From Streptococcus lutetiensis (GTDB taxonomy: Bacteria; Bacillota; Bacilli; Lactobacillales; Streptococcaceae): 64,000 nt of DNA. Below the pieces are notes generated by a model, which did not search any database, was not told the DNA's origin, and saw nothing but the letters and a program-made list of their open reading frames with translations. The stretch's first letter is position 1; each line of letters starts with the position of its first letter. This document shows positions 8,541 through 19,776 of the stretch, piece by piece. The stretch spans positions 1,302,001-1,366,000 of the forward strand of contig NZ_LS483403.1 of assembly GCF_900475675.1 (NCBI RefSeq), read 5' to 3'. Both the position numbers and the translations under genes were made by a program.

Positions 8541-9567
8541 GAGATTTATAATTGAATAGTTTCTTTGGATAGTTGTTAATCCAGTTTTCAATAAATGCGA
8601 CTTGTTGTTGAGTCGCATTTTTGCTTCCCTTAGGTAACCAACGCCGGATGAGTCTATTATGATTCTCATTAGTACCACGCTCCCAAGAAGAATACGGGTG
8701 GGCATAATAGATATGAGTAGGGTCAAAAACTTCTGCTAAACGACTGAACTCAGCCCCGTTATCAGCTGTGATAGAGTTCATTTGATAATCCTTGAGGATT
8801 GCTTTCAGAGCTTGATTGACTGAAACCGCGGACTTATCGGGAATGAGTCGAATGATTTGATAACGACTCTTTCTATCGGTTAGAGTCAACAGACACTCGT
8901 TTTTTGCCCGTGTTTGAATAACCGTATCAATTTCAAAATCACCGATATTCTCACGCTTATTAATGCTTTCTGGTCGTTCCTCAATAGACTTTCCAGCTGG
9001 CTTAAAATTGGGACTAGCATGCTTTTTCTTAGCTTTCTCTTGTCGAGGATAAAGCATATCAGCCTTGGTCAATCCTAAGTGTCCATGATGAATCCAGTAG
9101 TAAATGGTGGAGATGGGAACAGGTATCCCTTTTGACTTTACCATCATCTCGGGAGAGTATTTCTGTTCGATGTAGTGAGTTATCTTTCCTTTGAGTCCCT
9201 TGGTTAGGGAGACTTGTTTAACAGAACGTTTGCGATTGTTTTGATAGGCTTTTTGAGCAAAATCAGCTGAGTAGATCACTTCAAATTTTCCTTTACGCAC
9301 TTGTTGTCTAACCTGACCACGTTTGACTTCGTTGTGAATGGTTTGAGGAGCTTTAGCTAATCTCCTAGCGATTTCACGATTTGAGAGCCCTTCTTGAAGC
9401 CAACGTTCAATCATTCTACGTTCAGTTAGTGTTAAATGTTTACTTTTTGGTGTATAATAGTTTTGCATCTCAGAGTCTTTCTAATTGTTGTTGTGGTGAT
9501 TACAATTATATCTCTCTGAGATGTTTTTTGATACCCTTAGGTGGCTAACTTCATTTTAGAACTTTCC
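8496..9567 (-). mobile_element. IS30-family insertion sequence, 1072 bp
   Basis: The ends are set by the 13-bp duplication and by imperfect 27-bp inverted repeats. The left end reads GCCAAATTTC..ATTAGCCA and the right end, reverse complemented, GGAAAGTTCT..GTTAGCCA, with about 17 of 27 positions equal and AGCCA conserved on the inner side. It carries one intact transposase gene. It is inserted into the 3' end of the OhrR-like gene in the opposite orientation. The related streptococcal elements are of IS1239/IS1139 type; I cannot name the exact one. Confidence 0.8.
8515..9468 (-). CDS. IS30-family transposase
   Basis: This intact 317-residue protein has an N-terminal helix-turn-helix (LSNREIARRLAKAPQTIHNEV) and a DDE catalytic core. 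The first Asp is in GDFEIDTVIQ, the second in ITADNGAEFS, and the Glu in ERGTNENHNRLIRRWLP, the IS30 hallmark. It mediates movement of the surrounding element. The stop lies 19 bases inside the left end and overlaps the altered 3' end of the regulator on the other strand. No lesion is visible, so the element may still be active. Confidence 0.95.
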   Translation of the reverse strand: MQNYYTPKSKHLTLTERRMIERWLQEGLSNREIARRLAKAPQTIHNEVKRGQVRQQVRKGKFEVIYSADFAQKAYQNNRKRSVKQVSLTKGLKGKITHYIEQKYSPEMMVKSKGIPVPISTIYYWIHHGHLGLTKADMLYPRQEKAKKKHASPNFKPAGKSIEERPESINKRENIGDFEIDTVIQTRAKNECLLTLTDRKSRYQIIRLIPDKSAVSVNQALKAILKDYQMNSITADNGAEFSRLAEVFDPTHIYYAHPYSSWERGTNENHNRLIRRWLPKGSKNATQQQVAFIENWINNYPKKLFNYKSPKEFLQTG

Positions 9568-9580
9568 TTTGATTGAGGAA
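9568..9580 (+). repeat. Target site duplication, right copy
   Basis: This is the second copy of TTTGATTGAGGAA. It is followed by codons for LKKMF and TAA, the original 3' end of the OhrR-like gene. Confidence 0.8.
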
Positions 9581-9596
9581 TTGAAAAAAATGTTTT

Positions 9597-9628
9597 AAAA
9601 AGAGTTTGGATTTATCCAAACTCTTTTT
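9597..9628. terminator. Bidirectional terminator between regulator and smpB
   Basis: A 14-bp stem (9597-9610 with 9615-9628) with a TTTA loop and A/T runs on both sides is shared by the regulator locus on the plus strand and smpB on the minus strand. Confidence 0.85.
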
Positions 9629-9634
9629 GTTTTA

Positions 9635-10102
9635 TTATCTTGCATTGAAATTTTTCATTTGGCGTTTAATGTCGCGGTCTTGCTCGCGGCGTTTGATGGT
9701 TTCACGTTTGTCGTAATCATGTTTCCCTTTAGCCACACCAAGTAAGACCTTAGCAAAGCCATTTTTCAAATAAACTTTAAGAGGAATAAGGGTCATCCCT
9801 GTTCCTTTTAAGTCATTTGACAATTTTTCAATTTCACGTTTTTTAAGCAATAATTTACGTGTACGCTCAGGCTCTTGGTTCCAGATATTTCCTTGTTCAA
9901 AAGGAGAAATGTGAACATTAATCAACCAAGCTTCGCCATTTTTAATTTGAGCGTAACCGTCTTTTAGCTGAATACGTGCGGCACGAACACTCTTAATTTC
10001 AGTTCCTGTCAAGACGATTCCAGCTTCAATGGTATCAACTATATTATAGTCATGACGTGCCTTTTTATTTTGGGCAACGACATTTCCTTCACCTTTTGGC
10101 AT
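9635..10102 (-). CDS. smpB: SsrA-binding protein
   Basis: This 155-residue protein binds tmRNA and brings it to stalled ribosomes for trans-translation. Diagnostic segments are [31 protein letters not shown] and the basic C-terminal tail ([19 protein letters not shown]). It follows rnr, as in many Gram-positive genomes, where RNase R and SmpB-tmRNA cooperate in clearing faulty mRNAs. The tmRNA gene itself is not in the window. Confidence 0.97.
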   Translation of the reverse strand: MPKGEGNVVAQNKKARHDYNIVDTIEAGIVLTGTEIKSVRAARIQLKDGYAQIKNGEAWLINVHISPFEQGNIWNQEPERTRKLLLKKREIEKLSNDLKGTGMTLIPLKVYLKNGFAKVLLGVAKGKHDYDKRETIKRREQDRDIKRQMKNFNAR

Positions 10103-10159
10103 ATTAAGCTACCTCTCTTGTGTCAAAATTTTTGGGTTAGCAATGAGGCTTGTCACCTT

Positions 10160-12505
10160 TTATTTTTTAGCTTTACGAGTTTTTTTCTTAGCTACTTCTT
10201 TGTAGAAAGGTTTCTTGCCTGTTTTTTTAGAAGATGATTTTGAAGATTTATGATTGCGTTGTTTATTTGATTTGTGGTCTTTTTTATGGTCTTTGTGATT
10301 GTCAGATTTTGGACGACGTTTGTCTTTTCCAGAACGGTCTTGACGTGATTTCTTCACTTTTTCAATCACATCATAATCACTTGGAATGTACTCAAAGTCA
10401 ATATCACCAGTTTCTTTGTCGGCACGTGTTAATTTAATCTTGATTTGTTGACCAACGCGGAAGACTTTACCTGATTTTTCACCTTGAAGGGTCAAAGTAC
10501 GTTCGTTGTAATTATAGAATTCTGGTAAGGTTGTGATGTGAACAAGACCTTCAATGGTATTTGGCAATTCGATAAACATACCAAATTTCACGACACTAGC
10601 CACCACACCGTCAAATTCTTGACCAACGTATTCTTCCATGTATTCAGCTTTTTTCATCGCTTCAACCACACGTTCGGCATCAATAGCACGACGTTCGAGA
10701 GTTGAAGATGATGTTGCCAATTCTGGAATCACATTTCTGAAGTGTTCAATCTTCTCATCTGTCACTTGTGTGTATTCACGAATCATACGGTGAACAAGAA
10801 GGTCAGGATAACGACGAATTGGGCTTGTAAAGTGTGTGTAGTACTCAGCAGCCAAACCATAGTGTCCATGATTGTGTTCAGAATAGCGTGCTTGTTGCAT
10901 TGAACGAAGAAGCATCATATTCAAAACTTCAGCACCTGGTTTTCCTTCAACTTTTGCCATGAAATCTTGAAGAGCTTGCTGGCTAATTTTATTAGCTGTC
11001 CCGTGAATTTGCACGCCAAAAACGCTTGCATAATCAAGGAATTTTTGTAATTTTTCAGCTTTAGGATCTTCGTGGATACGGTAGATAAATGGCAATTTGC
11101 GTTTTGCAAAGTGTTCTGCCACTGTTTCGTTAGCTGCCAACATGAAGGATTCAATCATGCGCTCTGCAATACCACGCTCACGAATCACGATGTCAACTGG
11201 CATTCCTTTGTCATTGACGATGATTTTAGCTTCGCTAGTATCAAAATTAAGTGCCCCACGACGCACGCGCATCTTCTCTAAGATATTATGAAGAGCAGCC
11301 ATGTGGTGAATTGACTCAACGATTGGTTGGTATTTTTCAATCAACTCTTCATCGCCAGCAATGATATCATTAACATCGCTGTAAGTCATACGGAAAGTTG
11401 TTTTAATAACTGATTGACAGATTTGGTGATTCACCACGTGACCATTACGATCAATTTCCATCAAACATGATTGTGTCAAACGATCTACATTTGGATTTAA
11501 TGAACAGATACCGTTTGACAAGCGTTCTGGTAACATTGGCACCACACGGTCAGTCACATACACAGATGTTCCACGAGCTACCGCTTCACGGTTAAGGGCA
11601 GAACCTTCTGTAACATAATAAGACACGTCAGCGATGTGAACACCTAACTCAAAGTTACCGTTATCTAAAAGTTTGATATGAACCGCATCATCCAAGTCTT
11701 TGGCATCAGCGCCGTCAATGGTAAAGGTGATTTCATTACGTAAATCCACGCGACCAATCAAATCTTTTTCAGACAGCGCATCTGGAACAGCATTAGCTTC
11801 AGCCATAACGTCTTCTGGAAATTCTGATTTGATGTCCATTGATTCAAGGACTTCAAGAACATCAATTCCAACATCCCCTTGGTGACCAACGATATCACGA
11901 ACATGACCGACAAAGTAATCGTGACCACGCGTTGGGTATTTATCGATATCAACCTTGATGATTTCAGTTCCGTCTAAAACAACAGGTTCTTTTTTGATGT
12001 AGATTTCTTGTTGGATTTTTTGATTTTTAGACTTGATGTAACCAGCATATTTTGGTTTTTCATCGTCTAGGATAAATTTCCCAACGACAGTTTTTAGACT
12101 GCGTTCAACGATTCCGACAATACGGACTTCAGCCGCTGTACCTTTAAGACGGTTAGCAGGTTTCTTAATCACAGCTTCAACCGTATCACCATCTACAGCA
12201 TGACCAACGTCATTATGCCCAACAAACATGTCATCTTCATCCTCATCAACAGACAAGAAACCAAAACCAGCTTTGTTAGCACGAAAGACACCAGTGACCG
12301 TAATTTCTTTTTTTTTCTCTACTTTTTTACGAAGGGCAAGGCTACCGCTATCATCAAAGCGGAGTTCACCCTGACTTTCTAACTGTGAAATTTCTTTAAC
12401 AAGCAATGGAAATTTTTCAGCACCAGTCATATCCAAACCAGCCGCTAAATCGTTAATATTAACTTTTCCGTGCTCTTTTAAATAAGCAATAATATTTTCA
12501 TTCAT
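10160..12505 (-). CDS. rnr: Ribonuclease R
   Basis: This is a 781-residue 3'-5' exoribonuclease. I chose ATG 12505 (MNENIIAYLKEHG, a winged helix) over an upstream TTG at 12523. Cold-shock domains come next, then the RNB catalytic domain with its Asp cluster in TIDGADAKDLDDAV (about residue 265), an S1 domain (GQEFDGVVASVVKFGMFIEL) and a long Lys/Ser-rich tail. RNase R degrades structured RNA, including tmRNA-tagged messages. It sits between secG and smpB, with a terminator-like hairpin between secG and rnr suggesting its own promoter. No good Shine-Dalgarno is visible. Confidence 0.95.
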   Translation of the reverse strand: MNENIIAYLKEHGKVNINDLAAGLDMTGAEKFPLLVKEISQLESQGELRFDDSGSLALRKKVEKKKEITVTGVFRANKAGFGFLSVDEDEDDMFVGHNDVGHAVDGDTVEAVIKKPANRLKGTAAEVRIVGIVERSLKTVVGKFILDDEKPKYAGYIKSKNQKIQQEIYIKKEPVVLDGTEIIKVDIDKYPTRGHDYFVGHVRDIVGHQGDVGIDVLEVLESMDIKSEFPEDVMAEANAVPDALSEKDLIGRVDLRNEITFTIDGADAKDLDDAVHIKLLDNGNFELGVHIADVSYYVTEGSALNREAVARGTSVYVTDRVVPMLPERLSNGICSLNPNVDRLTQSCLMEIDRNGHVVNHQICQSVIKTTFRMTYSDVNDIIAGDEELIEKYQPIVESIHHMAALHNILEKMRVRRGALNFDTSEAKIIVNDKGMPVDIVIRERGIAERMIESFMLAANETVAEHFAKRKLPFIYRIHEDPKAEKLQKFLDYASVFGVQIHGTANKISQQALQDFMAKVEGKPGAEVLNMMLLRSMQQARYSEHNHGHYGLAAEYYTHFTSPIRRYPDLLVHRMIREYTQVTDEKIEHFRNVIPELATSSSTLERRAIDAERVVEAMKKAEYMEEYVGQEFDGVVASVVKFGMFIELPNTIEGLVHITTLPEFYNYNERTLTLQGEKSGKVFRVGQQIKIKLTRADKETGDIDFEYIPSDYDVIEKVKKSRQDRSGKDKRRPKSDNHKDHKKDHKSNKQRNHKSSKSSSKKTGKKPFYKEVAKKKTRKAKK

Positions 12506-12658
12506 AATTGTGATTATAAGCAAGACCGATTAGCAAAAAAGTCCTGCTATCTTCTATCCTCTCGTTTTCTAGCTTGATGGAAGTTGTGAAAAGTCACTGA
12601 ATTTCAAATTCCAATCCGCTACTGGACAGACTCCTCACTACTTACTTAATAATAAAAA

Positions 12659-12680
12659 ATGAGCTGAATGACCAGCTCAT
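12659..12680 (-). terminator. Terminator between secG and rnr
   Basis: An 8-bp stem (ATGAGCTG with CAGCTCAT) with a 6-base loop is followed on the minus strand by a T-rich run. The rest of the 245-base secG-rnr spacer shows no gene. Confidence 0.7.
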
Positions 12681-12750
12681 GAATTTTCGTACAAAATTCA
12701 AGATGCGCAGCCAACGTAAGCTAAGATGCAGCTTTTTCGTCAGTTGCTAT

Positions 12751-12987
12751 CTATTTACTTGATAAGATTGCTAACGCTAAAGCAATTGCTAGCCAAAAGA
12801 AAACTAGAACTGCTGTAAAACGTTGCATAAACGCTTCGAAGCCACGTGCTTTAGTACGTTCAAATAAAGCTTCTGAACCGCTGTTATCAAATACGTTGCT
12901 ACTTGGATTTTTCTGTGGTTGCATAAAAATAGCAATCACGATAATAACAGATAATACCAGTAAAGCTGTCAGTAGTACATTGTACAT
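12751..12987 (-). CDS. secG: Preprotein translocase subunit SecG
   Basis: This 78-residue membrane protein, starting MYNVLLTALLVLSV at ATG 12987, has two transmembrane helices around a loop (PQKNPSSNVFDNSGSEALFERTKARG). This is the SecG layout; SecG assists SecYE in protein export. A GTG three codons upstream would add MKH. It follows rpmG and precedes rnr as in other streptococci. Confidence 0.93.
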   Translation of the reverse strand: MYNVLLTALLVLSVIIVIAIFMQPQKNPSSNVFDNSGSEALFERTKARGFEAFMQRFTAVLVFFWLAIALALAILSSK

Positions 12988-13105
12988 ATGTTTCACTAAG
13001 AACGCGTCAGAAGCTTAACTCAGGGAAAAAATCCACTACTTTTTTGCTTCTGGGTTCTATTTCCTTTCCTACACTATGGTCTTAATTATTCTATCATAAA
13101 TATCC

Positions 13106-13252
13106 CTACGATTCAATATGTAGGGTTACTTTTCGCTCTTTGGGACAGTATTTTAGAACCTGAATTTTTTCGGGATGGGTTGCTTTATTTTTGCTTGTTA
13201 AATAATTTTTACTACCACAGCTACTGCATTTTAAATTAATCTTGACTCTCAC
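13106..13252 (-). CDS. rpmG: 50S ribosomal protein L33
   Basis: This 48-residue protein starts at GTG 13252 (read as [20 protein letters not shown]), with AAGGAAA 5 bases upstream. It has the four-Cys zinc-binding type: CSSC near the start and a later YCP segment. It ends RKVTLHIES. The start overlaps the stop of the upstream transporter as GTGA, showing translational coupling. It is followed by secG. Confidence 0.9.
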   Translation of the reverse strand: MRVKINLKCSSCGSKNYLTSKNKATHPEKIQVLKYCPKERKVTLHIES

Positions 13253-14454
13253 GCGATTTCCTTAACTTTCAAATATTTTCTAAAATTGATAAGGCTCCAC
13301 ACAAAGTTTACAAAGACAATCAAACTTGTTACATAAAAGACTGAACGGTATCCCATACCAGTCGCAATGGCAGAACCAACAAATGGTCCAACGACTTGTC
13401 CAATATTCATAAACATTTGGTTATAGCTGAAAATACGTGAAATTCCTTCTCTTGGCGTGATTTTAGTCAGTAGTGAGTTAACACTTGGCATCAGCGCACC
13501 TGTACCAAAACCGTACATGAAACGCACAATTCCGAGTTCAAGTGAATTTCTGGCAAGAGCACACAAGACGTACATACTAAAGCTATAAAATAGAGCTATC
13601 AAAAGTAGTCTATGATTACCTATTCTATCACCAATTTTACCAAGAGTCGAGCTCGATAACATACTTGAAAAACCGAGAGCAGACACAATCAGACCAGAGA
13701 CAAACATTAGATTTTCAGTTTGTCCAAGATTACGAATATATAAGGTCAAAATTGGGGCAATAGATTGAGCTGAAATTTGGATAATCATACTTGTTACAAA
13801 AAGCCCGATTAGAATTTGCTTGTCTTTAATTGATAAAAAGAGTTCTCGAGTTGACATAGCATTAGCCTTAGCAACAGGTTTGAAATCTTCTTTAATCAAA
13901 AAGACTGTCAGAAAATTACAGATTAGCAAAATAAATCCGACCAACAAAAAGACTTGTCGAATACCTAACCATTCAGCCAACATTCCTCCCAGTAAGGGAC
14001 CAATTAGGCTCCCGCCAATCATACCAGTTGCTAGCGTTCCAAGTGCATATCCTGAACGATTTTTAGGTGCTTGACTAGCAATCAAGGCTGTTGAATTAGG
14101 AATGTATCCTGAAAAAAGACCGTTTAATAGCCTCAGTGTTAATAACCAAAAGACATTAGGGACAAAGGCTAAACCACCCATTGTAAAGGTCATGACCAAG
14201 CTTGCCCTAACCATCATCGGTTTACGTCCATATTGGTCGGCTAGCCGCCCCCACACCGGAGCAATCAAAGCAGAGGCTAAAGCTGATAAAGATACCGCTA
14301 GACCAGCGTACCACTCAACTTTATTTTTGGGAGCGCCTAGTTCTTCTACATACAAAGCCATAAATGGCATAACAAGCGAAAAGCTTGCCCCAGTAAAAAA
14401 GTTACCAAGCCAAGCTACTCGTAAATTTTGTTTCCAATTAACTTCGTTACTTAT
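13249..14454 (-). CDS. pmrA: PmrA-like MFS multidrug efflux transporter, start codon altered to ATA
   Basis: Homology begins [19 protein letters not shown] and continues through 12 predicted membrane segments with the MFS motif [11 protein letters not shown], giving about 401 residues. The codon at the expected start (14454-14452) is ATA, 9 bases after GAAGG, and no ATG, GTG or TTG lies in frame before the Met at 14370. Use of that Met would delete the first membrane helix. So the gene either uses a very poor AUA start or is inactive. Intact PmrA exports fluoroquinolones and dyes. It lies between coaE and rpmG, as is usual. Confidence 0.85.
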   Translation of the reverse strand: MSNEVNWKQNLRVAWLGNFFTGASFSLVMPFMALYVEELGAPKNKVEWYAGLAVSLSALASALIAPVWGRLADQYGRKPMMVRASLVMTFTMGGLAFVPNVFWLLTLRLLNGLFSGYIPNSTALIASQAPKNRSGYALGTLATGMIGGSLIGPLLGGMLAEWLGIRQVFLLVGFILLICNFLTVFLIKEDFKPVAKANAMSTRELFLSIKDKQILIGLFVTSMIIQISAQSIAPILTLYIRNLGQTENLMFVSGLIVSALGFSSMLSSSTLGKIGDRIGNHRLLLIALFYSFSMYVLCALARNSLELGIVRFMYGFGTGALMPSVNSLLTKITPREGISRIFSYNQMFMNIGQVVGPFVGSAIATGMGYRSVFYVTSLIVFVNFVWSLINFRKYLKVKEIA

Positions 14455-14589
14455 GATTGTTCACCTTCTTTTCAAAAAAAGTCAATTGCTATTATAGCAC
14501 ATTCCAAAAGAATTACTAAAAACTTGCTACACAAAGCGTTTTCTTGAAAAATATGCAGAAAATCAGGCAATTTTCCAAGCATTCATCGC

Positions 14590-15177
14590 TTATAATTCCT
14601 GCAAAAGCTGATGGATTTGTGCTTTTAATTCCGTAAGGTCACCACTGTTATCTAGCAATTTGTCAGCATAAGGCTTTTTAGCTTCTGTCGACATTTGGCT
14701 AGCCATGCGTTTTTTAGCTTCTTCTTTTGAAAAATGATTACGCATCACCAAACGCTCTAATTGTGTTTTCTCATCAAGATGAACCAACCAAATATCATCA
14801 AACCACTCCATATAATCATGTTCAATCAAAAGCGGAATATCCATAAAAAAGACATCTTGAGTCTTAGCTAGTTCATCTCGTCTTCTAGCCAACTCTTCTC
14901 GAATGATACCATTTTGCAGATGTGATGACTTTTCAAGCATATCTTTACTCGAAAAAATCAACTGCCCCAATTTTTTGCGGTCGAGTTCACCATTTTCTTG
15001 AAGAATCTCACTGCCAAACCAGTTGCAAAGGGCTTGATAAAGTTTTCCACCTTTAGCCTGAAGTTCGTGAACCACCCGATCAGCATCAATCACTTGATAG
15101 CCATATTTTTTAATTTCAGCAACAACGGTTGACTTTCCAGAAGCAATCCCGCCTGTGATTCCAATAATTTTTGTCAT
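14590..15177 (-). CDS. coaE: Dephospho-CoA kinase
   Basis: This 195-residue enzyme performs the last step of coenzyme A synthesis, ATP-dependent phosphorylation of dephospho-CoA. The P-loop is GGIASGKST; the lid and CoA-binding part includes DADRVVHEL and [13 protein letters not shown] 15177 overlaps the fpg stop as ATGA, so it is preferred over an upstream ATG at 15198. The fpg-coaE pair is conserved in streptococci. Confidence 0.95.
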   Translation of the reverse strand: MTKIIGITGGIASGKSTVVAEIKKYGYQVIDADRVVHELQAKGGKLYQALCNWFGSEILQENGELDRKKLGQLIFSSKDMLEKSSHLQNGIIREELARRRDELAKTQDVFFMDIPLLIEHDYMEWFDDIWLVHLDEKTQLERLVMRNHFSKEEAKKRMASQMSTEAKKPYADKLLDNSGDLTELKAQIHQLLQEL

Positions 15178-15995
15178 CGTTTTTGACAGGCAGGACAAAA
15201 ATGTGTCCCGCGACCTCCTACTTTTATTTTTTCAATTGGTGTGGCACAACGTGGGCAAGGCTCGTCTGTTTTTCCGTAAACTTGCAAATACTCTTGCATT
15301 GTCCCATTTTCACCAAAGGCATTTTGGTAAGTTCGGATAGTTGTTCCACCTTTTTCAATGCCAAGTTGTAAGATACGGATAATCTCATCGTGAAGCAAAT
15401 TGATTTCAGCTTTTTGAAGACTATTTGCTTGGCGTTCAGGATGAATTTTAGCTGCCCAAAGTACCTCATCCACATAAATATTTCCAAGACCAGCTACCAA
15501 AGTTTGCTCTAAAAGATATGGTTTAATGAGTTTTTTAGAGGCAGATAGTTTTCGAGTAAATTCTGCCACATCAAAATCTTCCTTAGTCGGTTCAGGACCT
15601 AATTTTCTTTTTTGGAAATAAGCTGCAACTTGATTTTCGGCTACCAATTCCATGGTTCCAAATTTCCGAACATCCTTATAAACCAAAGTCGACCCATCAT
15701 CTAAACCAAAAAAGATATGAAAATGTTTATCCTCAGGAACCTGGTGCTCAAACAGCAAATATTTTCCTTCCATTCTCAGATGAGAAATAATCACTTGCTC
15801 ATCTAGGTTCAGCAGCAGGTACTTCCCACGTCTACCAATCGACTGAATGGTTTGACCAAGTAAATCAGACTCAAAAGCACCTAAATCCGTTTTAACCATT
15901 TTCGGCACACGAACATCAACCGATATAATTTTGCGCCCAACAATCAAACACTCAAGACCACGACGAACTGTCTCAACCTCAGGTAATTCCGGCAT
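15174..15995 (-). CDS. mutM: Formamidopyrimidine-DNA glycosylase
   Basis: This 273-residue base-excision repair enzyme removes 8-oxoguanine and FaPy lesions and nicks the DNA. It begins PELPEVE, with the catalytic Pro and Glu after Met removal, has a conserved Lys in GRRGKYLL, and ends in a four-Cys zinc finger (CPRC .. HFCPAC). It overlaps coaE by 4 bases. A 304-base structured spacer separates it from era upstream. Confidence 0.96.
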   Translation of the reverse strand: MPELPEVETVRRGLECLIVGRKIISVDVRVPKMVKTDLGAFESDLLGQTIQSIGRRGKYLLLNLDEQVIISHLRMEGKYLLFEHQVPEDKHFHIFFGLDDGSTLVYKDVRKFGTMELVAENQVAAYFQKRKLGPEPTKEDFDVAEFTRKLSASKKLIKPYLLEQTLVAGLGNIYVDEVLWAAKIHPERQANSLQKAEINLLHDEIIRILQLGIEKGGTTIRTYQNAFGENGTMQEYLQVYGKTDEPCPRCATPIEKIKVGGRGTHFCPACQKR

Positions 15996-16036
15996 CTTTC
16001 TGATACAAAGGACGTAAAAGGCAAAGTAAAATTAGG

Positions 16037-16115
16037 AGGTCATCAGAAATCCTGATTTCTGAAATGACCTATCTATTTTACACAGCCTTTCGTCCGTGTT
16101 CAAAGCAACACGAAC
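16037..16115. other. Two strong hairpins in the era-mutM spacer
   Basis: The 304-base spacer holds no gene. It contains a hairpin at 16037-16070 (AGGTCAT and CAGAAATC arms with matching complements) and another at 16092-16115 (9-bp stem with one wobble pair). Neither is followed by a T-run, so they do not look like terminators. GATAAA and TTTATC further right could form a third. They may be an RNA regulator, a processing site or a degenerate repeat. Confidence 0.45.
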
Positions 16116-16257
16116 ATGTCCTTCTCCTTTCTCAATAAGTTTTATAGAAATTTTGACGACAGTGATAAACACCTAGTCACCATTTATCTTTTTTCAAAGA
16201 GTCTTAGACATGGCCAATTCACCACCAATGACTTTTCCTTTTTATTATTTTTAAAAG

Positions 16258-16285
16258 AGGAGGTGTTAAGCCAAAAACACCTCCT
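16258..16285 (-). terminator. Terminator after era
   Basis: A 10-bp stem (AGGAGGTGTT with AACACCTCCT) with an 8-base loop is followed on the minus strand by CTTTT and AT-rich sequence. Confidence 0.75.
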
Positions 16286-16299
16286 AATTAAATGAACTA

Positions 16300-17196
16300 T
16301 TAATACTCTTTCTCGTTGTAACCAAAGTCAGCGAGATCAAGTTTTTTATCACGCCAGTTTTTCTTAACTTTAACCCAAGTTTCAAGGTAAACCTTGTCAC
16401 CAAGCATGATTTCAATATCACGGCGAGCCATTTTACCAATTTTCTTAAGCATAGCGCCTTTTTTACCGATGATAATACCTTTTTGACTGTCACGTTCAAC
16501 CATGATTGTTGCACGAATGTGAACCTTGTCTGTCTCTGGATCACGTTTCATTGAATCAACAATAACTGCAACAGAGTGAGGTACTTCTTGTTCTGTCAAC
16601 TTCAAGATTTTTTCACGAATCATTTCTGATACCAAAAAACGTTCTGGGTGGTCAGTGATTTGGTCTTCAGGAAAATATTGGAAACCTTCTTCCAAATTAT
16701 CTTTTAAGATATTAAGAAGTGTTTCAACATTATTACCTTGAAGGGCTGAAATTGGCACAATTTCTTTGAAATCCATTTGACTACGGAAATCATCAATTTG
16801 TTCCAACAATTGGTCTGGGTGCACTTTATCGATTTTATTGATAACCAAAACAACTGGAATGTTAGCTGATTTCAAACGTTCGATAATCATGTCGTCACCT
16901 TTACCACGTTTTTCATCAGCAGGCACCATGAAAAGAACTGTCTCAACTTCACGAAGTGTGCTGTAAGCTGACTCAACCATGAAATCACCAAGTGCTGTTT
17001 TGGGTTTGTGAATTCCTGGTGTGTCAATAAAGACGATTTGTTCGGTATCTGTTGTATAGATCCCCATGATTTTGTTACGAGTTGTTTGAGCTTTGTCGCT
17101 CATGATAGCAATTTTTTGCCCCATAACGTGGTTCAAGAATGTCGATTTCCCAACATTTGGGCGACCTAAAATCGCTACAAAACCTGATTTAAACAT
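16300..17196 (-). CDS. era: GTPase Era
   Basis: This 298-residue GTPase assists 30S subunit maturation and 16S rRNA 3'-end processing. The G motifs are [14 protein letters not shown] and NKID, followed by a C-terminal KH domain with [15 protein letters not shown]. It acts at the inner membrane and on pre-30S particles. It follows dgkA and ybeY, both tied to the same ribosome and envelope cluster. A short inverted repeat (GGACGT..ACGTCC) lies just before its start. Confidence 0.97.
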   Translation of the reverse strand: MFKSGFVAILGRPNVGKSTFLNHVMGQKIAIMSDKAQTTRNKIMGIYTTDTEQIVFIDTPGIHKPKTALGDFMVESAYSTLREVETVLFMVPADEKRGKGDDMIIERLKSANIPVVLVINKIDKVHPDQLLEQIDDFRSQMDFKEIVPISALQGNNVETLLNILKDNLEEGFQYFPEDQITDHPERFLVSEMIREKILKLTEQEVPHSVAVIVDSMKRDPETDKVHIRATIMVERDSQKGIIIGKKGAMLKKIGKMARRDIEIMLGDKVYLETWVKVKKNWRDKKLDLADFGYNEKEY

Positions 17197-17250
17197 AAGA
17201 TATAAAGGACGTTAAACGTCCCTACTCCTTTCATTATTTGCAAAATATTT

Positions 17251-17661
17251 TTATCGGTTGCCAAAAATCAAGGCAATAATTTTCGGTACAAAAATAATCA
17301 ATCCTGTAATCACGGTATAAGTTGATACCACCAATACCGCTCCTGCTGCCATATCCTTAGCATTTTTTGCTAGCATTGAAAAATGATAATCACTAGCCAA
17401 GTCAACCACATTTTCAAGCGCAGAATTAACCATTTCTAAAGTGATGACTAAAAAGATGGCTAAAAATAAGAATAACCATTCAATCGCAGATATACGAAAA
17501 ACAGCTCCTGCTGCAGTTGCTAAAATAGCTGACACCATGTGTTTACGCATATTTCTTTCTTCCTTGAAGGCTGTAACTATTCCAGTAATGGCAAATTCCA
17601 TACTAGATACCAAGGTGCGATTTTTCCACTTTTTAGGGGAATTATTGTCTCTTAAGTCCAT
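17251..17661 (-). CDS. dgkA: Undecaprenol kinase (DgkA family)
   Basis: This 136-residue integral membrane kinase has three predicted helices and the family signature [19 protein letters not shown], with the catalytic Glu and metal-binding residues. In Gram-positive bacteria the family phosphorylates undecaprenol, feeding the lipid carrier for wall synthesis. The start overlaps the 3' end of ybeY by 20 bases, so the two are translationally coupled. Confidence 0.93.
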   Translation of the reverse strand: MDLRDNNSPKKWKNRTLVSSMEFAITGIVTAFKEERNMRKHMVSAILATAAGAVFRISAIEWLFLFLAIFLVITLEMVNSALENVVDLASDYHFSMLAKNAKDMAAGAVLVVSTYTVITGLIIFVPKIIALIFGNR

Positions 17662-18139
17662 AGGCAGTTAAAATTTCTTCCTGTAAAGTAAACATTTCTT
17701 TTTCTTCTTCAGGGGTATAATGGTCGTAGCCGTTGATGTGTAGGAAACCATGCACCGCTAAGAATCCCATTTCACGTTCAAAAGAATGACCGTACTTTTC
17801 TGCTTGTTCACGCGCTTTATCAACAGAGATAAAGAGCTCACCGATATAAGCATCGAATTCGTCTAGCATTTCTGCAAGCTCAGAATTTTCAGCCAAATCT
17901 TCTTCTGAGAAAGTTAAATCTGATTCTGGTTTGTACTCTAAGCTGATAACATCCGTTGGACGGTCTGTGTCACGGTATTCTAAGTTCAATTCATGGCTGC
18001 GCTCATTAGTCACGAAAGTCACTGCCATTTCTTTATTTTCTTTACCAGTCTTTTCAGCAGCAAATTGTAATAAGTCCAAAGTTTGGTTTTTAATTTCTTC
18101 TGAAACTTGACCAGTTTCATCTATCATTTCAACGTACAT
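17642..18139 (-). CDS. ybeY: Endoribonuclease YbeY
   Basis: This 165-residue metalloprotein acts in 16S rRNA maturation and ribosome quality control. The zinc motif [11 protein letters not shown] (H-x3-H-x5-H) is intact near residue 124, and [10 protein letters not shown] is the other conserved segment. A TATAAT-like -10 lies upstream on the minus strand. It usually follows phoH in streptococci; here a block of decayed genes separates them. Confidence 0.96.
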   Translation of the reverse strand: MYVEMIDETGQVSEEIKNQTLDLLQFAAEKTGKENKEMAVTFVTNERSHELNLEYRDTDRPTDVISLEYKPESDLTFSEEDLAENSELAEMLDEFDAYIGELFISVDKAREQAEKYGHSFEREMGFLAVHGFLHINGYDHYTPEEEKEMFTLQEEILTAYGLKRQ

Positions 18140-18249
18140 ATCTATCTTCTTTCAAAACTAATTATATCAAGGATATTATACCATATTAAGGATAACAGCG
18201 CCATTTTAGGCACTAAGAAACTTTTTAGGCATGCCATTTAATCATAAAA

Positions 18250-18280
18250 AAAGAAGTAGCCTGAGGAGAGCTACTTCTTT
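18250..18280 (-). terminator. Terminator after the amylase pseudogene
   Basis: An 11-bp stem (AAAGAAGTAGC with its complement at 18270-18280) with a 9-base loop is followed by seven Ts on the minus strand. Confidence 0.85.
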
Positions 18281-18326
18281 CTGGAAAAGGAGTTAGAATT
18301 GTGTTAAAAAGTTAGTTAATGACCGA

Positions 18327-19522
<1,196 letters not shown>

Positions 19523-19554
19523 AAATAATCTCCTATAAAGATAAGTTAAAAATA

Positions 19555-19568
19555 CGCAACCGTTTTCA
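19555..19568. promoter_or_regulatory. cre-like site upstream of the amylase
   Basis: On the minus strand TGAAAACGGTTGCG matches the cre consensus with two mismatches, 33 bases before the start codon. Carbon catabolite repression of amylase would be expected. Confidence 0.5.
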
Positions 19569-19776
19569 TTAATGATTAAAAAATAAAGCAGTATTATGCG
19601 TGAAACCTGTCCAATCAACTACATATACCTGCATGTCTATAAATAATGATTAACACATCATTTTCTTATAGGCATTCTTCCAAAATCTTGTTGCAATCAG
19701 TTGTATATTTGTCTATATTATATCATATTTTTTGGAAGCGCAATCAAAAAAACTGACAAATCTCTTGTGAAACCTT

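Noticed and set aside
4345..9580. Genomic island or prophage
   Set aside because: No integrase, att-like repeats or phage genes. The only mobile gene is the IS30 transposase, and the remaining genes are ordinary streptococcal types.
12503..12523. TTG start for rnr at 12523
   Set aside because: The extra residues LIITI are not part of the RNase R winged helix; ATG 12505 matches the family start, although neither has a good ribosome site.
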